From the NCBI GenBank assembly GCA_021775755.1, contig JAJFHE010000032.1:1-64000 (forward strand): a DNA stretch of 64,000 nucleotides, read 5' to 3'. Under the pieces are notes generated by a model, which saw nothing but the letters and a program-made list of their open reading frames with translations, was not told where the DNA came from and did no database searches. The stretch comes from Hyphomicrobiales bacterium. Lineage in GTDB: Bacteria; Pseudomonadota; Alphaproteobacteria; Rhizobiales; JAJFHB01. The stretch's first letter is position 1; every line of letters begins with the position of its first letter. Of the stretch, positions 33,832-42,347 are shown piece by piece. Both the position numbers and the translations under genes were made by a program.

Positions 33832-34995
33832 ATGGATTTCGGATTGAGTGAAGAACAAACCCTGTTCCGTGACAGCGTAGCGCGGTTTCTGGGAACGGAA
33901 TTTCCTTTCGATAAACGCCAGGGCGCGGTTGCCGGAGGCGGTGGCGTGCCGGACGATCACTGGCGCGCCTATGCGGAACTCGGCTGGCTTGCCGCGCCCT
34001 TTGCCGAAGAACACGGCGGGTTGGACGGCGGCGCCGTTGAGGTGGCGCTGGTCATGGAGCAGATGGGCCGGGCGCTGTGCGCATCGCCTTATTTGGCAAC
34101 CGTGATTGCCGGCATTGCCGTAGCGCGCGCCGGCAGCGATGCGCAAAAAGCAGACGTTTTGCCAAAGATAGCCGATGGCACTCTGTGCTGCGCCATCGCC
34201 CATGACGAGGCGCGCGCGCGCCATGACCGCGCGCGGGTCGAGACCACCGCCGGTGCCGCCGGTGGCGGTTATGTGCTGAGCGGCACAAAATGTGGTGTGC
34301 CTTTTGCCGAAACTGCCGGTTTGCTGCTCGTCAGTGCGCGGACCTCGGGTAAGGCCGAGGAGCGCGATGGCGTTTCGCTCTTTATGATCCCTCGCGATGC
34401 GCCCGGTGTGACGCTTTCCGCTTATGCGACACAGGACGGCGGCAGGGCGGGGGATGTTTCGCTGCACGATGCGGCGGTGGACGCAGCCTCGCTTCTTGGA
34501 GCGGAAGGCGGCGCCTTTGAGGTGATCGACCTTGCCTATGACTGGTCGGCGGCGATGGCTTGTGCGGAAACCGTCGGTGCCATGTGGGAGATCCATGCGC
34601 AGACGCTTGAGTACCTCAAAACCCGTGAGCAGTTCGGCCAGAAGCTCTCCGCGTTTCAGGCGCTGCAGCACCGGCTTGTCGACATGTATATGCGCTGCGA
34701 ACTGGCGCAGTCGGTCGCGATGGACGCGGTTGCCTCGCTTGAGCGTGATGATGTCACCGAGCGCCGGCTTGCGGTCTCGGCGGCGAAAATCCAGGTCGGG
34801 CGGCTCGGCCGCCTCGTCGGTCAGGAAGGCATTCAGCTGCATGGCGGCGTCGGCATGACCAACGACCTGCCCATCGGCCACTACTTCAAGCGTCTCACAA
34901 TGAGCGGGCTGTCACACGGCGACATCGACTGGCACCTCAACCGCTATGCGGAGATCGGTGCGCACGAATTGCACAACAGGCCGCCGGCGGGGTGA
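33832..34995 (+). CDS. Acyl-CoA dehydrogenase, pimeloyl-CoA-dehydrogenase small-subunit type
   Basis: The 387-residue protein is the likely partner of the preceding subunit: MDFGLSEEQTLFRDSVARFL, LVMEQMGRALCASPYLATVI, YLKTREQFGQKLSAFQALQHR and QLHGGVGMTNDLPIGHYFKRL are typical of PimD-like small subunits. The glycine-rich FAD loop in the middle is degenerate (AHDEARARHDRARVE in place of TEPGAGSD), so this chain may not bind FAD fully and may serve to form the heterodimer. The two genes are 11 bases apart and clearly co-transcribed. The substrate acyl-CoA is unknown. Confidence 0.8.
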   Translation: MDFGLSEEQTLFRDSVARFLGTEFPFDKRQGAVAGGGGVPDDHWRAYAELGWLAAPFAEEHGGLDGGAVEVALVMEQMGRALCASPYLATVIAGIAVARAGSDAQKADVLPKIADGTLCCAIAHDEARARHDRARVETTAGAAGGGYVLSGTKCGVPFAETAGLLLVSARTSGKAEERDGVSLFMIPRDAPGVTLSAYATQDGGRAGDVSLHDAAVDAASLLGAEGGAFEVIDLAYDWSAAMACAETVGAMWEIHAQTLEYLKTREQFGQKLSAFQALQHRLVDMYMRCELAQSVAMDAVASLERDDVTERRLAVSAAKIQVGRLGRLVGQEGIQLHGGVGMTNDLPIGHYFKRLTMSGLSHGDIDWHLNRYAEIGAHELHNRPPAG

Positions 34996-35101
34996 GGGGG
35001 GTCGTAGTAGTCGCCCGTTACTTTGCCAGCCCTCCATCCGGTCAAGGGCTTCCCTGTGAGGCTGAAACGCTCTGACTGTGAATGGCCCGGCAAGGGCTTG
35101 A

Positions 35102-36766
35102 TCATCCGTCCTCGTACAAGTCGCCCAAAGCGTTCTTCAGCGGACCCAAATGCGCCTCGTATCGCTTCCATCGTTTCACCGACGTTGTGTAAATCGGTTG
35201 CCGTACCTGCCATCGGCTCAAGGTCCGTACGGAGCGTTTGGTTTCATGAAACATCAGGCAGGCGTCGTCCCACTCCAGCCCGATAAAATCGATCAGCGCG
35301 CGCGACATGCCTTCCTGGTCGGCGATCATGTTCTCATAGTGGAGGTCGAATATTTTCAGGTTCAATGTGTCGGACCAATGGCGGAGCAGACGGTCATACT
35401 CGCGGTAGTAGAGGCCAAGGGTATTGAGGTCGCGGGCGTAGCCATGGGCGTCATTGAAATGATGGGTAAAGCAGGAGACACAGGTGTCCATCGGATCGCG
35501 CCGACAGTGAATGACCTGGGCATTGGGAAACATCAACGCGATCAGCCCGAGCGCCTGAAAGTTGTGGGGCATTTTGTCGACTACGCGCAGAGAAGACAGG
35601 GAATGCTTCTTCAAGACCGACAGGTATGATGCGGTTTCCTGGACGACCTGCTCCTTGGTCAGGGTCGAAAAATTCTCAAAATACTCATCCGTCTCACGGG
35701 ACGCGGAATTAGTCACGCGCAGCAGGGCCTCATCGATTTCAACCAGCTCGCCCGCGCCGACGACGTCTGGATGGCTGGCCAGTATCTGCTCGGTCAACGT
35801 CGTACCGGACCTCGGCATTCCGACAACAAACACCGGTCGGTTCGACGTATCGCCAAAATCCGTTCTGGCGGCGAAATACTCATCGGAAAACTGTGCGATG
35901 CTTTTGTCGATATAGGCCCTGTAGTCTTCGACCGAGTATCCGGCACCGCCTATCCGTTTGGCCTCTTTGTAGTGTTCGAAAGCGTCGTCGTAACACTCGA
36001 GATCGCTGTAGACCTTGCCCAGCGAATCATGAATTGCGGCTCGGCCCTGATTGGTAAGTCCCGGCTTGTCGAGGGCAGCGGCAATTGTCGCGATTTCCTT
36101 GTCTTCGGCGGAAAACTTGTGAGACGCCGCGAGTCCGGCGATTGCATTCACATCACCGGGATCTTCGGTCAGGAGTTCGCGAAACAGCGCCGTCGCGTCG
36201 TCCATTCGGCCAAGGTCGATGCACGTGTCGCCGAGTCCCATTCTCGCCTGTTTATTCCGGGCGTCATAGGCGAGCACCTTCTCATAGGCGTTCGCCGCCT
36301 CTTCCGCTTTGCTGACTGCACGATAAGCCCGGGCGAGGTTCAACAACGCTTCGGTAAATCGCGGCTTGATGGAAATCGCCTTGCGCAGATGCGGCAAAGC
36401 CTTCGCCGCCTCCTCGGCAACAATGTATGAGTTCGCGAGATTGTTTCGATAGTTGGCGTTCCTGGGGCTGGCCTTGACGGCCTTCTCCAGCAGTTCGAGC
36501 GAAAGCGAGTAACGTTTTGCGTGAACCGCAAGGGTGCCCATAAGATTGAGCGCCTCGGGTTGGGTTGGATAGTCCCGCAGCACGAGCTGGTAGCAGTATT
36601 CGGCCTCGCGGAACTTCTCACCCCGCTGAAACTCAATTCCCCGCTGCAGTGTCGGCGCCACTTGATGCTTGGCCAGTTTTGCACCGGTGGCGGCGTTTGC
36701 CGCCGAACGCCGGCTCCGCGGCTCTTTGCCTTTGACGGCTGGAGATCTTCTGACCATAGGGAACAA
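35102..36766 (-). CDS. TPR-repeat sulfotransferase
   Basis: The 554-residue protein has five to six TPR motifs (about residues 38-280, such as AEYCYQLVLRDYPTQPEALNLMG) joined to a sulfotransferase domain (about 305-545). The PAPS 5'-phosphate loop GMPRSGTTLTEQIL is near residue 315 and the 3'-phosphate site HCRRDPMDTCVSCF about 110 residues later. Such TPR-sulfotransferases probably sulfate a protein or glycan held by the repeats, in the cytoplasm. There is a second start at Met4. The neighbours give no clue to its target. Confidence 0.85.
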   Translation of the reverse strand: MFPMVRRSPAVKGKEPRSRRSAANAATGAKLAKHQVAPTLQRGIEFQRGEKFREAEYCYQLVLRDYPTQPEALNLMGTLAVHAKRYSLSLELLEKAVKASPRNANYRNNLANSYIVAEEAAKALPHLRKAISIKPRFTEALLNLARAYRAVSKAEEAANAYEKVLAYDARNKQARMGLGDTCIDLGRMDDATALFRELLTEDPGDVNAIAGLAASHKFSAEDKEIATIAAALDKPGLTNQGRAAIHDSLGKVYSDLECYDDAFEHYKEAKRIGGAGYSVEDYRAYIDKSIAQFSDEYFAARTDFGDTSNRPVFVVGMPRSGTTLTEQILASHPDVVGAGELVEIDEALLRVTNSASRETDEYFENFSTLTKEQVVQETASYLSVLKKHSLSSLRVVDKMPHNFQALGLIALMFPNAQVIHCRRDPMDTCVSCFTHHFNDAHGYARDLNTLGLYYREYDRLLRHWSDTLNLKIFDLHYENMIADQEGMSRALIDFIGLEWDDACLMFHETKRSVRTLSRWQVRQPIYTTSVKRWKRYEAHLGPLKNALGDLYEDG

Positions 36767-36783
36767 TTCTATTTCTTTGGCCC

Positions 36784-36818
36784 GAAAAGCGAAAGGCCGG
36801 TCGGAAATCCGACCGGCC
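36784..36818 (-). terminator. Rho-independent terminator of the outer-membrane barrel gene
   Basis: On the minus strand a perfect 10-bp stem, GGCCGGTCGG paired with CCGACCGGCC around a four-base loop (36795-36818), is followed by TTTCGCTTTT. It lies 31 bases after the stop of the minus-strand barrel gene and before the next gene on the same strand, so it insulates the two. Confidence 0.85.
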
Positions 36819-36848
36819 TCTTCGTCCAGAATTCAAGCTCTTGAAGAG

Positions 36849-37565
36849 CTACATCCCGCCAAGGCTATAGGTTATGCCCCCCTGGATGATATGGGAGTAC
36901 AGATCGAAGCCCCGGTTGCGCGCGAGCAAGCCGGCTCGATCATCGAAGTCCAGATCCGTGATGCCCCTGAAGCGGTAGCCCAGATCGAAAGACAGCCTCT
37001 CGTTAAAGGCATATTTCAAACCTGCCCCGACCTGAAAAGCGAATCCCGCATCGCTGTCATCGGGGCCAAACGGGGGGGCCGGCCCGACCCTCACATCCGC
37101 ATCGACAATACCGACGCCGACACCGCCGCCGATATAGGGCGTGACGCCCAGTTCGATCGGGATATCGGCCCAGACATTGGCCAAAATGTAGATGGCGTCG
37201 AGATCGCCCCGGGCCGAATAGGCGAATGCCGTTGTTGCGTTGCTGCCGCTGAAGCTGTCCGCATCCACTTGTTGATAGGATACTTCCAGTTCGGTCCGCA
37301 GCCATTCATTGATTTCCACGCCGATGGCGCCGCCGACCAAAAAGCCGGTATCGGTATCCAGGTTCACTCTGAAGGATGTACCCGTCGTGTTGGTGGCCGA
37401 TCCCTTCACGTCCTCAGGCAGCGCGACACCGCCGAATATCGAGACGTAAAAATCCGGCGCGAAGCCGCCGGTCTCGAACATGTCCGCGGACTGTGCCGCC
37501 GAGGCGCTTAGCGCCACCGATGCCGCACAGACCCCTGACAGCAGTACTTTTCTTACGTTTTTCAT
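36849..37565 (-). CDS. Outer-membrane beta-barrel protein (Omp25/31-like)
   Basis: The 238-residue product has a signal peptide (cut near SAAQSAD, residue 27) and alternating-pattern beta strands: FYVSIFGGVALPE, GFLVGGAIGVEINEWLRTELEVSYQQ, DAIYILANVWADIPI, VTPYIGGGVGVGI, AFQVGAGLKYAFNERLSFDLGYRFRG and HIIQGGITYSLGGM. It ends with a hydrophobic strand but without a terminal Phe. Eight strands are likely, as in OmpA-like/Omp25 barrels of Rhizobiales. Tandem 21-bp repeats lie directly upstream. Confidence 0.85.
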   Translation of the reverse strand: MKNVRKVLLSGVCAASVALSASAAQSADMFETGGFAPDFYVSIFGGVALPEDVKGSATNTTGTSFRVNLDTDTGFLVGGAIGVEINEWLRTELEVSYQQVDADSFSGSNATTAFAYSARGDLDAIYILANVWADIPIELGVTPYIGGGVGVGIVDADVRVGPAPPFGPDDSDAGFAFQVGAGLKYAFNERLSFDLGYRFRGITDLDFDDRAGLLARNRGFDLYSHIIQGGITYSLGGM

Positions 37566-37588
37566 GGTGCAGGCCCCAAATCCCCATT

Positions 37589-37630
37589 GTGTCTATACAG
37601 TGTGTCGATGTGTCTATTCAGCGTGTCGAT
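37589..37630. repeat. Tandem 21-bp repeat upstream of the outer-membrane barrel gene
   Basis: Two adjacent 21-base units (37589-37609 and 37610-37630) of the form GTGTCTA-CAG-GTGTCGAT differ at two positions, and part of a third (ACAGCATCGAT) follows. They lie 24 bases before the start codon of the minus-strand barrel gene, in its leader or promoter, so they may be regulator sites or slippage products altering spacing. Confidence 0.7.
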
Positions 37631-37834
37631 ACAGCATCGATAAAACGAATCACTAAACTTCTATCTCACAAGCGGTACACTGGCCGGTCCTTGTTTGCAC
37701 CCGCTAATCCCCGGTTCACAGCGGGGCACTGACACTATTCTGGGTTGTGCGGCAATATTGTCACGCCGGGTTTTTCGCCGGATTTTTCTTGGAACTCTGC
37801 GCTTTGGGTATTGTGGCCCCGGAATTCCTTGGTA

Positions 37835-38401
37835 TTACTCCGGGCACGGCACAATGCCTCCAAACACCCAGATGCTGCCTGTATTACTGATGACAACGTC
37901 GGAGACGCGTACGCAGTCATTCGCGGCGCTGGAGACGATATCGATTACAGCAGGGCTCGGGTTCAGTGCCGTTACCCGGTCCACACGCATGTTAACTAGC
38001 GTCGTTGGCTCAAGGATCGCACCGTTATCCAACTCCCCGCCACTGACGGCATAGAACCATTTGTCTTCCTGGCCTGCCTTGCCAACGTATGTCCAGCCTG
38101 TCGCACGGGACACCGTTTCTCCGGTCGTCGAAGGACCGGCGGTTACGACTTGTGCATCCTCGCGCCCTTCGGTCCAACCCGGGAACATCGAAGACATGAT
38201 TGCGACCTGGGCATCGGAACTGGGTATCAGTGCGAATAGCACAGCTCCCAAAGCAAAGACGGCGCTAATGTCCTTTGCAATATCAACTGCGACACGCCAC
38301 GCTGTTTTCTCGTTGACGAGTTTGACCTTAACGACATCATCTTCCGGCATGGGCTGCCTCACGGGCGGGGGCAACTTTGGCGGCCAATAGTTCAAGCGCA
38401 C
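37835..38401 (-). CDS. Membrane-anchored hypothetical protein
   Basis: The 188-residue protein begins with a proline-rich, charged cytoplasmic stretch, then one membrane segment (VFALGAVLFALIPSSDAQVA, about residues 47-66) and a periplasmic part including GWTYVGKAGQEDKWFYAV, which recalls an SH3-like fold, and four cysteine- or proline-rich loops near the end. Met18 is an alternative start. No family is recognised. It is the only gene between the barrel gene and a small membrane protein. Confidence 0.55.
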   Translation of the reverse strand: MRLNYWPPKLPPPVRQPMPEDDVVKVKLVNEKTAWRVAVDIAKDISAVFALGAVLFALIPSSDAQVAIMSSMFPGWTEGREDAQVVTAGPSTTGETVSRATGWTYVGKAGQEDKWFYAVSGGELDNGAILEPTTLVNMRVDRVTALNPSPAVIDIVSSAANDCVRVSDVVISNTGSIWVFGGIVPCPE

Positions 38402-38580
38402 GTGTCGGAATAGCCCGCGCGAAAGTTACCTTTGCAAATGTCATGATTGCCCCCGCAACATGGTGAGGCCGCAATCGTTGAACGTTCAATTGCCGATGTC
38501 AACAGAGTGGGTTGGTCACAATAAGTTGTGCGATTCCGCACAGGCCAATGGCTGACAAAACCCGTACGGCGAAGGAGCGT

Positions 38581-38799
38581 TCAAGATTCGCTAAACGCCA
38601 AAGCCTCTCTGGACAATCTGCCGAGGAAGCGTTTTACCGCAAAGCACAGCGACACGAGCAGCACGCTCAAAATCCCTGTCCATTGCAGAAAGCTCAACAT
38701 GTCCTGGGCCTGTGCGGACCGCAACGCCGAGCCGAATACGGGGGCCATTACGAGGCCAATGGCAAAACAGAAAAAGCAGATTGCATAGAGCGCACGCAT
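38581..38799 (-). CDS. Small protein with two membrane helices
   Basis: Read from the ATG at 38799 the 72-residue product has two hydrophobic helices (ALYAICFFCFAIGLVMAPVFG and MLSFLQWTGILSVLLVSLCFAV) and a basic tail. An upstream start would add 18 residues. Composition and the helix pattern suggest a real gene, but with no homologue in mind and a weak ribosome site this is tentative. Confidence 0.4.
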   Translation of the reverse strand: MRALYAICFFCFAIGLVMAPVFGSALRSAQAQDMLSFLQWTGILSVLLVSLCFAVKRFLGRLSREALAFSES

Positions 38800-39118
38800 T
38801 GGGGGCCATCCGATCAACGTTGTCGATACCAGCTGACCGTCACTGAACCACACGGGCGTAACGGTCAGGTAAATGCATCACGTCAATTTGTACAAACTGC
38901 CGCCTGCTCCCTTGCATTTACGATCTACGCCGCAACGGCAGGGCATCTCTATTGGCGGCTGTTCCTCGGCCCGCATCCACCGCGCCTCGGAGGAAAACGA
39001 ATACTGCGGCGTTGCGTTCGCGCTCATGCCGGCGTTCAGATTTTTGTGAACGACCTAGGAATTCGCCCCCCGCCGGGCCAGATTGTTGCTCAACTGGTTT
39101 AAACATAGGCAAGGCACC
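38800..39118. other. Intergenic region upstream of msrA
   Basis: No gene is supported in these 319 bases. It contains a 9-bp inverted repeat, GTAAATGCA at 38869-38877 and its complement at 38913-38921, with a 35-base gap. The msrA promoter should lie here. Confidence 0.4.
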
Positions 39119-39766
39119 ATGAAACATCTCCGCTCAAGGTTTGCCGGATTGATTTTCGCCGCAGTGGGCATCGTGCTGCTCCTCGGCGCCCAGACTACCC
39201 ACGCTGAAGACCGCCAGCTTCAAACCGCGATCTTCGCCGGCGGGTGCTTCTGGTGCGTAGAGTCAGACTTTGATGTGGTGCCGGGAGTTGTCGAAACCAC
39301 GTCGGGCTATACCGGCGGTACGCTCGATAATCCGACCTACGGCCAGGTCGGCAGCGGCGGCACCGGGCATCTGGAAGCGGTGCAGATCACGTTTGATGCG
39401 AACGAGGTGAGCTACAGCGAACTTCTGCGCATTTTCTGGCGCAGCATCGATCCGACCGATGCCGGCGGCCAGTTCTGCGACCGCGGCGAGACCTATACCA
39501 CCGCCATCTTCACGCACGACGACAATCAGGCCTGGGAAGCGGCGCAGTCGAAAACGGCGATCGAGGAAGCCCGCCTGCTGGACCGCCCGATCGCCACGGT
39601 CATCCGTCCCGCCCAGCTGTTCTGGCCGGCGGAAGACTACCATCAGGACTATCACAACAAGAATCCCTTCCGGTACAAGTTCTACCGTCTCTCCTGCGGG
39701 CGCGACCGCCGAGTGAAGGGGTTGTGGGGCGAAGACGCCTGGGGCGGCATGGCGCACGGCTCGTAA
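39119..39766 (+). CDS. msrA: Exported peptide-methionine (S)-S-oxide reductase
   Basis: The 215-residue protein has an N-terminal signal sequence (LIFAAVGIVLLLGAQTTHA) and the MsrA domain: catalytic Cys43 in GGCFWC, TSGYTGGTLDNPTYGQVGSGGTGHLEAVQ, FWRSIDPTDAGGQFCDRGETY, and the DYHQDY motif. It repairs oxidised methionine in envelope proteins, using thiol-reducing partners in the periplasm. Cys185 (LSCG) may be a resolving residue. The ATG at 39119 places the signal peptide correctly; the longer start at 39083 does not. Confidence 0.9.
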   Translation: MKHLRSRFAGLIFAAVGIVLLLGAQTTHAEDRQLQTAIFAGGCFWCVESDFDVVPGVVETTSGYTGGTLDNPTYGQVGSGGTGHLEAVQITFDANEVSYSELLRIFWRSIDPTDAGGQFCDRGETYTTAIFTHDDNQAWEAAQSKTAIEEARLLDRPIATVIRPAQLFWPAEDYHQDYHNKNPFRYKFYRLSCGRDRRVKGLWGEDAWGGMAHGS

Positions 39767-39790
39767 GTGGGCGCCCGCCTGTTCGCCCGC

Positions 39791-41422
39791 CTATTCTATG
39801 GTGACGTTGACGGTCGTCTTGTCGTGGGCAGCCAGAGCCTCAACGGTATCGCCGGCGCTCACCGCGCGCGGCGTGCGCAGGAAAAACACTTCATGGCCCC
39901 AGTGATTGTCTTCGCGCGCCGGGTCGTTGTCGATTGAGAAGCCGTCATAGACCTGCATCGAGAACCACGCGAGCACACCGTGCAGCGCGCCGTTTCGGGT
40001 GCACTCAAGCGACAGCTTTTTGGCTTCGGCGGCGAACTCGGGCCGCGTCAGGTTGAATTCGAAGGCGGCTGTCGATTGCGACAGGGCGGTGTAGCTGCCG
40101 GGCGTCACCGAAAGCGACGAGCGCCGTCCGTGCGATGAGAATTCATTGAAGCTTGAGACGTCAAACCCACTCGCCTGATCGACGGCCTCACGGGCGAAGA
40201 GTTCCGGGCATTCGATGGCGATGAGGTGGACGGCGCCGGCAAGCGGCACGATGCGGGCATCGGGTTTTACCAGATCCGTGAGCGCATGCTCCAGTGTCGG
40301 AATGATGCCTTCGCCGATCAGCACGTTGTCGACGATTTCAGAGACCAGCACATCGGCCCTGGCGTGCATATGCTCGCCGACGGCAAGACCGGTGGACCAC
40401 TTGTCGAACACGGTGATGCGATCGGCAAAACCGTTGGCGGCGACGATGGCGCGGGCCTTTTGCGCAATCAGTTTCTCGCCCTCGCAGCTATAGACATGTT
40501 TTGCGCCCGCGCGCGCGGCCATCATCGCAAGCAGCCCCGATCCGGAGCCGATGTCGAGCACCACATCTCCCGGTCTGACGATTTTCTCGATGACGGCGTT
40601 ATAGGCATCGTTGCGGGTGCGGTCGTTGAGCATGGTGAAATGCCAGCGCGGCACATGGCGGCGGTAAAGCTGGGCAAGGCCCGCCTGCGCCGTGACGTTG
40701 CCGCTATCGAGTGCGGCGGCTTCCCTGAAGAGTTCGATGGCCGCCAGGTCGCGGCCGACTTTCATCAGGACGTCGCCGGCATCGGCAAGCGTGTTTGCGT
40801 GCTCGGCGGCGTCCAGTTTTGCGGCGGCGAGACAGTCGCGTGCCTCGACCGTGCGGCCCGCCCCGGCAAGCGCAATGGCGTGGCGCTGGCGCAGCAGCGC
40901 ATCGTCCGGCGAAAATGCCACCAGCGCTTCGTAGGCGTCCGCCGCTTCGGCCCATTTCTGCGCCTGAAACAGGACATCGGCCAGATCGGAGATGATCTCG
41001 GGCGTGTTGCCCGACAATGACTGCGTCTTGCGCAGGTGCCGCTCGGCGCCGGCGAAGTCTCCGGCCGCCTTGTACGCATTGGCAAGGTTGAGATGAGCGT
41101 TGGCGTAACCGGGCTTGAGCTCGACCGCGCGCTTCAGATGCGTGACCGCGTCATCCAGCCGGCCGCCATGCAGGCAGGCGACGCCCAGATTGTTGACGAT
41201 TTCCGGGGCATCCGGCTGCTGTTTCACCGCGCGTTCCAGATAGTCGGCGCTGGCGGCGAAATCCTCCTGCTGAAGCGCGCAGTTGCCGGCCATGAAGAGC
41301 GCGCGGACGTGGGTCTTGTCCTGCTTCAAAATGCGCGCGCAGAGTTTTCTCGCATCGGAGAATTTGCCGTTCTGCAAGGCACGTGCGGCCTTCTCGATCA
41401 ATGTGGCGGTGGATGACGACAC
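39791..41422 (-). CDS. TPR protein with PRMT-like arginine methyltransferase domain
   Basis: Residues 1-250 of this 543-residue protein are about six TPR repeats. Residues about 258-540 form a methyltransferase whose motifs are those of PRMT7/PRMT9-type protein arginine methyltransferases: MLNDRTRNDAYNAVI, the SAM loop DIGSGSG (290-296), the double-E hairpin SEIVDNVLIGEG with Glu362 and Glu371, then PTLEHAL, and a THW-loop equivalent NHWGHEVFFL with His507 and Trp508. All key residues are kept, so it should be active. PRMT9 of animals also has N-terminal TPRs. The bacterial substrate is unknown. Confidence 0.78.
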   Translation of the reverse strand: MSSSTATLIEKAARALQNGKFSDARKLCARILKQDKTHVRALFMAGNCALQQEDFAASADYLERAVKQQPDAPEIVNNLGVACLHGGRLDDAVTHLKRAVELKPGYANAHLNLANAYKAAGDFAGAERHLRKTQSLSGNTPEIISDLADVLFQAQKWAEAADAYEALVAFSPDDALLRQRHAIALAGAGRTVEARDCLAAAKLDAAEHANTLADAGDVLMKVGRDLAAIELFREAAALDSGNVTAQAGLAQLYRRHVPRWHFTMLNDRTRNDAYNAVIEKIVRPGDVVLDIGSGSGLLAMMAARAGAKHVYSCEGEKLIAQKARAIVAANGFADRITVFDKWSTGLAVGEHMHARADVLVSEIVDNVLIGEGIIPTLEHALTDLVKPDARIVPLAGAVHLIAIECPELFAREAVDQASGFDVSSFNEFSSHGRRSSLSVTPGSYTALSQSTAAFEFNLTRPEFAAEAKKLSLECTRNGALHGVLAWFSMQVYDGFSIDNDPAREDNHWGHEVFFLRTPRAVSAGDTVEALAAHDKTTVNVTIE

Positions 41423-41586
41423 CGGTTGCTCCGAATGCGCGTTGGCGATGGGATTTCAGGCGCCTCTAACGGCGGCGCGCGATCATAACGGAACAGACGT
41501 GGAGCGGGAACGGGAAATGCTGGTGCAACCTGCGCCGGATGAGGAATTGAAATTGATCGTAGGTGGTTGCGTGCCGGCGCGTTGGG

Positions 41587-42180
41587 TCAAACGCTTATGT
41601 CGTGTTCACTGGAGGGAACCCGACGAGAGTGCCGGGCTGCCTCGAAAGAGGACACCAGCCAACGCTCTATCTCCGCCGTGTGCGGTTCGAGCAACTGACC
41701 TTCGCCGCCGCAGAAACTGTTCCAGGCATCGATATTTGTGCGGCTCAAGCCGACGAGAACGGGAATGCCGGCATCGACCGCCAGCGCAATGGCATTGCGC
41801 AGGCCTTTGCCTTCTGCCTCCTGGTTCCCGAATTTGTTGAGAACCAGCATATCCAGACCGTTGCGGACGGAGGTCTCGACAAGCCCCACGACATGCTCAA
41901 GCGCCGCGGCGTCCAGGCGGCAACCGCGGGACTGGTTTCCGAGGTTTTGCGATATTTGGATCTCTTGTCCGCCGGTAAGTTCCTCCAGCACCATGTCGCA
42001 GCGGCACTGACCTGGCTGCATGATGTTGGATTGGATCACGCCACCGACGCGGTACCCCTGCGACCTGAGGTGGTTCGCGATGTCCGAGATCAGCCTGTCG
42101 CCGGTCTGGTCGCCGGAATGCAGCACCGCCGCGAGCAACATGCCCGGTGCGGCGTTTTCCTGTGAGGGATCGATGTCCAC
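41587..42180 (-). CDS. DUF2478 NTPase, probably linked to molybdenum or nitrate metabolism
   Basis: The 197-residue product (GTG start) contains the DUF2478 pattern: LLAAVLHSGDQTGDRLISDIANHLRSQGYRVGGVIQ, DMVLEELTGGQEIQISQNLG and LNKFGNQEAEGKGLR, a P-loop-like NTPase variant usually encoded near molybdate transport or nitrate genes. An ATG at 42237 in frame is only 12 bases from an FNR box. The GTG at 42180, with AGAGG 7 bases before it, better fits a transcript started by that box. It lies at the edge of a molybdoenzyme block. Confidence 0.7.
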   Translation of the reverse strand: MDIDPSQENAAPGMLLAAVLHSGDQTGDRLISDIANHLRSQGYRVGGVIQSNIMQPGQCRCDMVLEELTGGQEIQISQNLGNQSRGCRLDAAALEHVVGLVETSVRNGLDMLVLNKFGNQEAEGKGLRNAIALAVDAGIPVLVGLSRTNIDAWNSFCGGEGQLLEPHTAEIERWLVSSFEAARHSRRVPSSEHDISV

Positions 42181-42248
42181 TCCCCAACCTCTACTTTTGA
42201 ATGCACTGTTTGCGAGCTCATGCTCTAGCGCAATCATAGCTCACAGCC

Positions 42249-42262
42249 TTGATCATGATCAA
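42249..42262 (-). promoter_or_regulatory. Perfect FNR/FixK box TTGATCATGATCAA
   Basis: The sequence TTGAT-CATG-ATCAA is an exact match to the FNR/FixK/DNR consensus TTGAT-N4-ATCAA. Centred at 42255.5, it would put a class II start near 42214 on the minus strand, with TAGAGC at the -10 position and the DUF2478 GTG start 34 bases further on. This suggests low-oxygen or nitric-oxide control of that gene. Confidence 0.7.
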
Positions 42263-42347
42263 ATGTCACTCACCGGGAAACCGTCACGCGGAAATTTGCC
42301 GCTTGCCGAGCGGCTGTTCCGTCTTGCGCAGTATCCTGCTCGGTGTC

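Noticed and set aside
38869-38921. Inverted repeat GTAAATGCA/TGCATTTAC upstream of msrA
   Set aside because: A 9-bp match over a 35-base gap is within what chance allows in a window of this size; kept only as a note in the intergenic entry.
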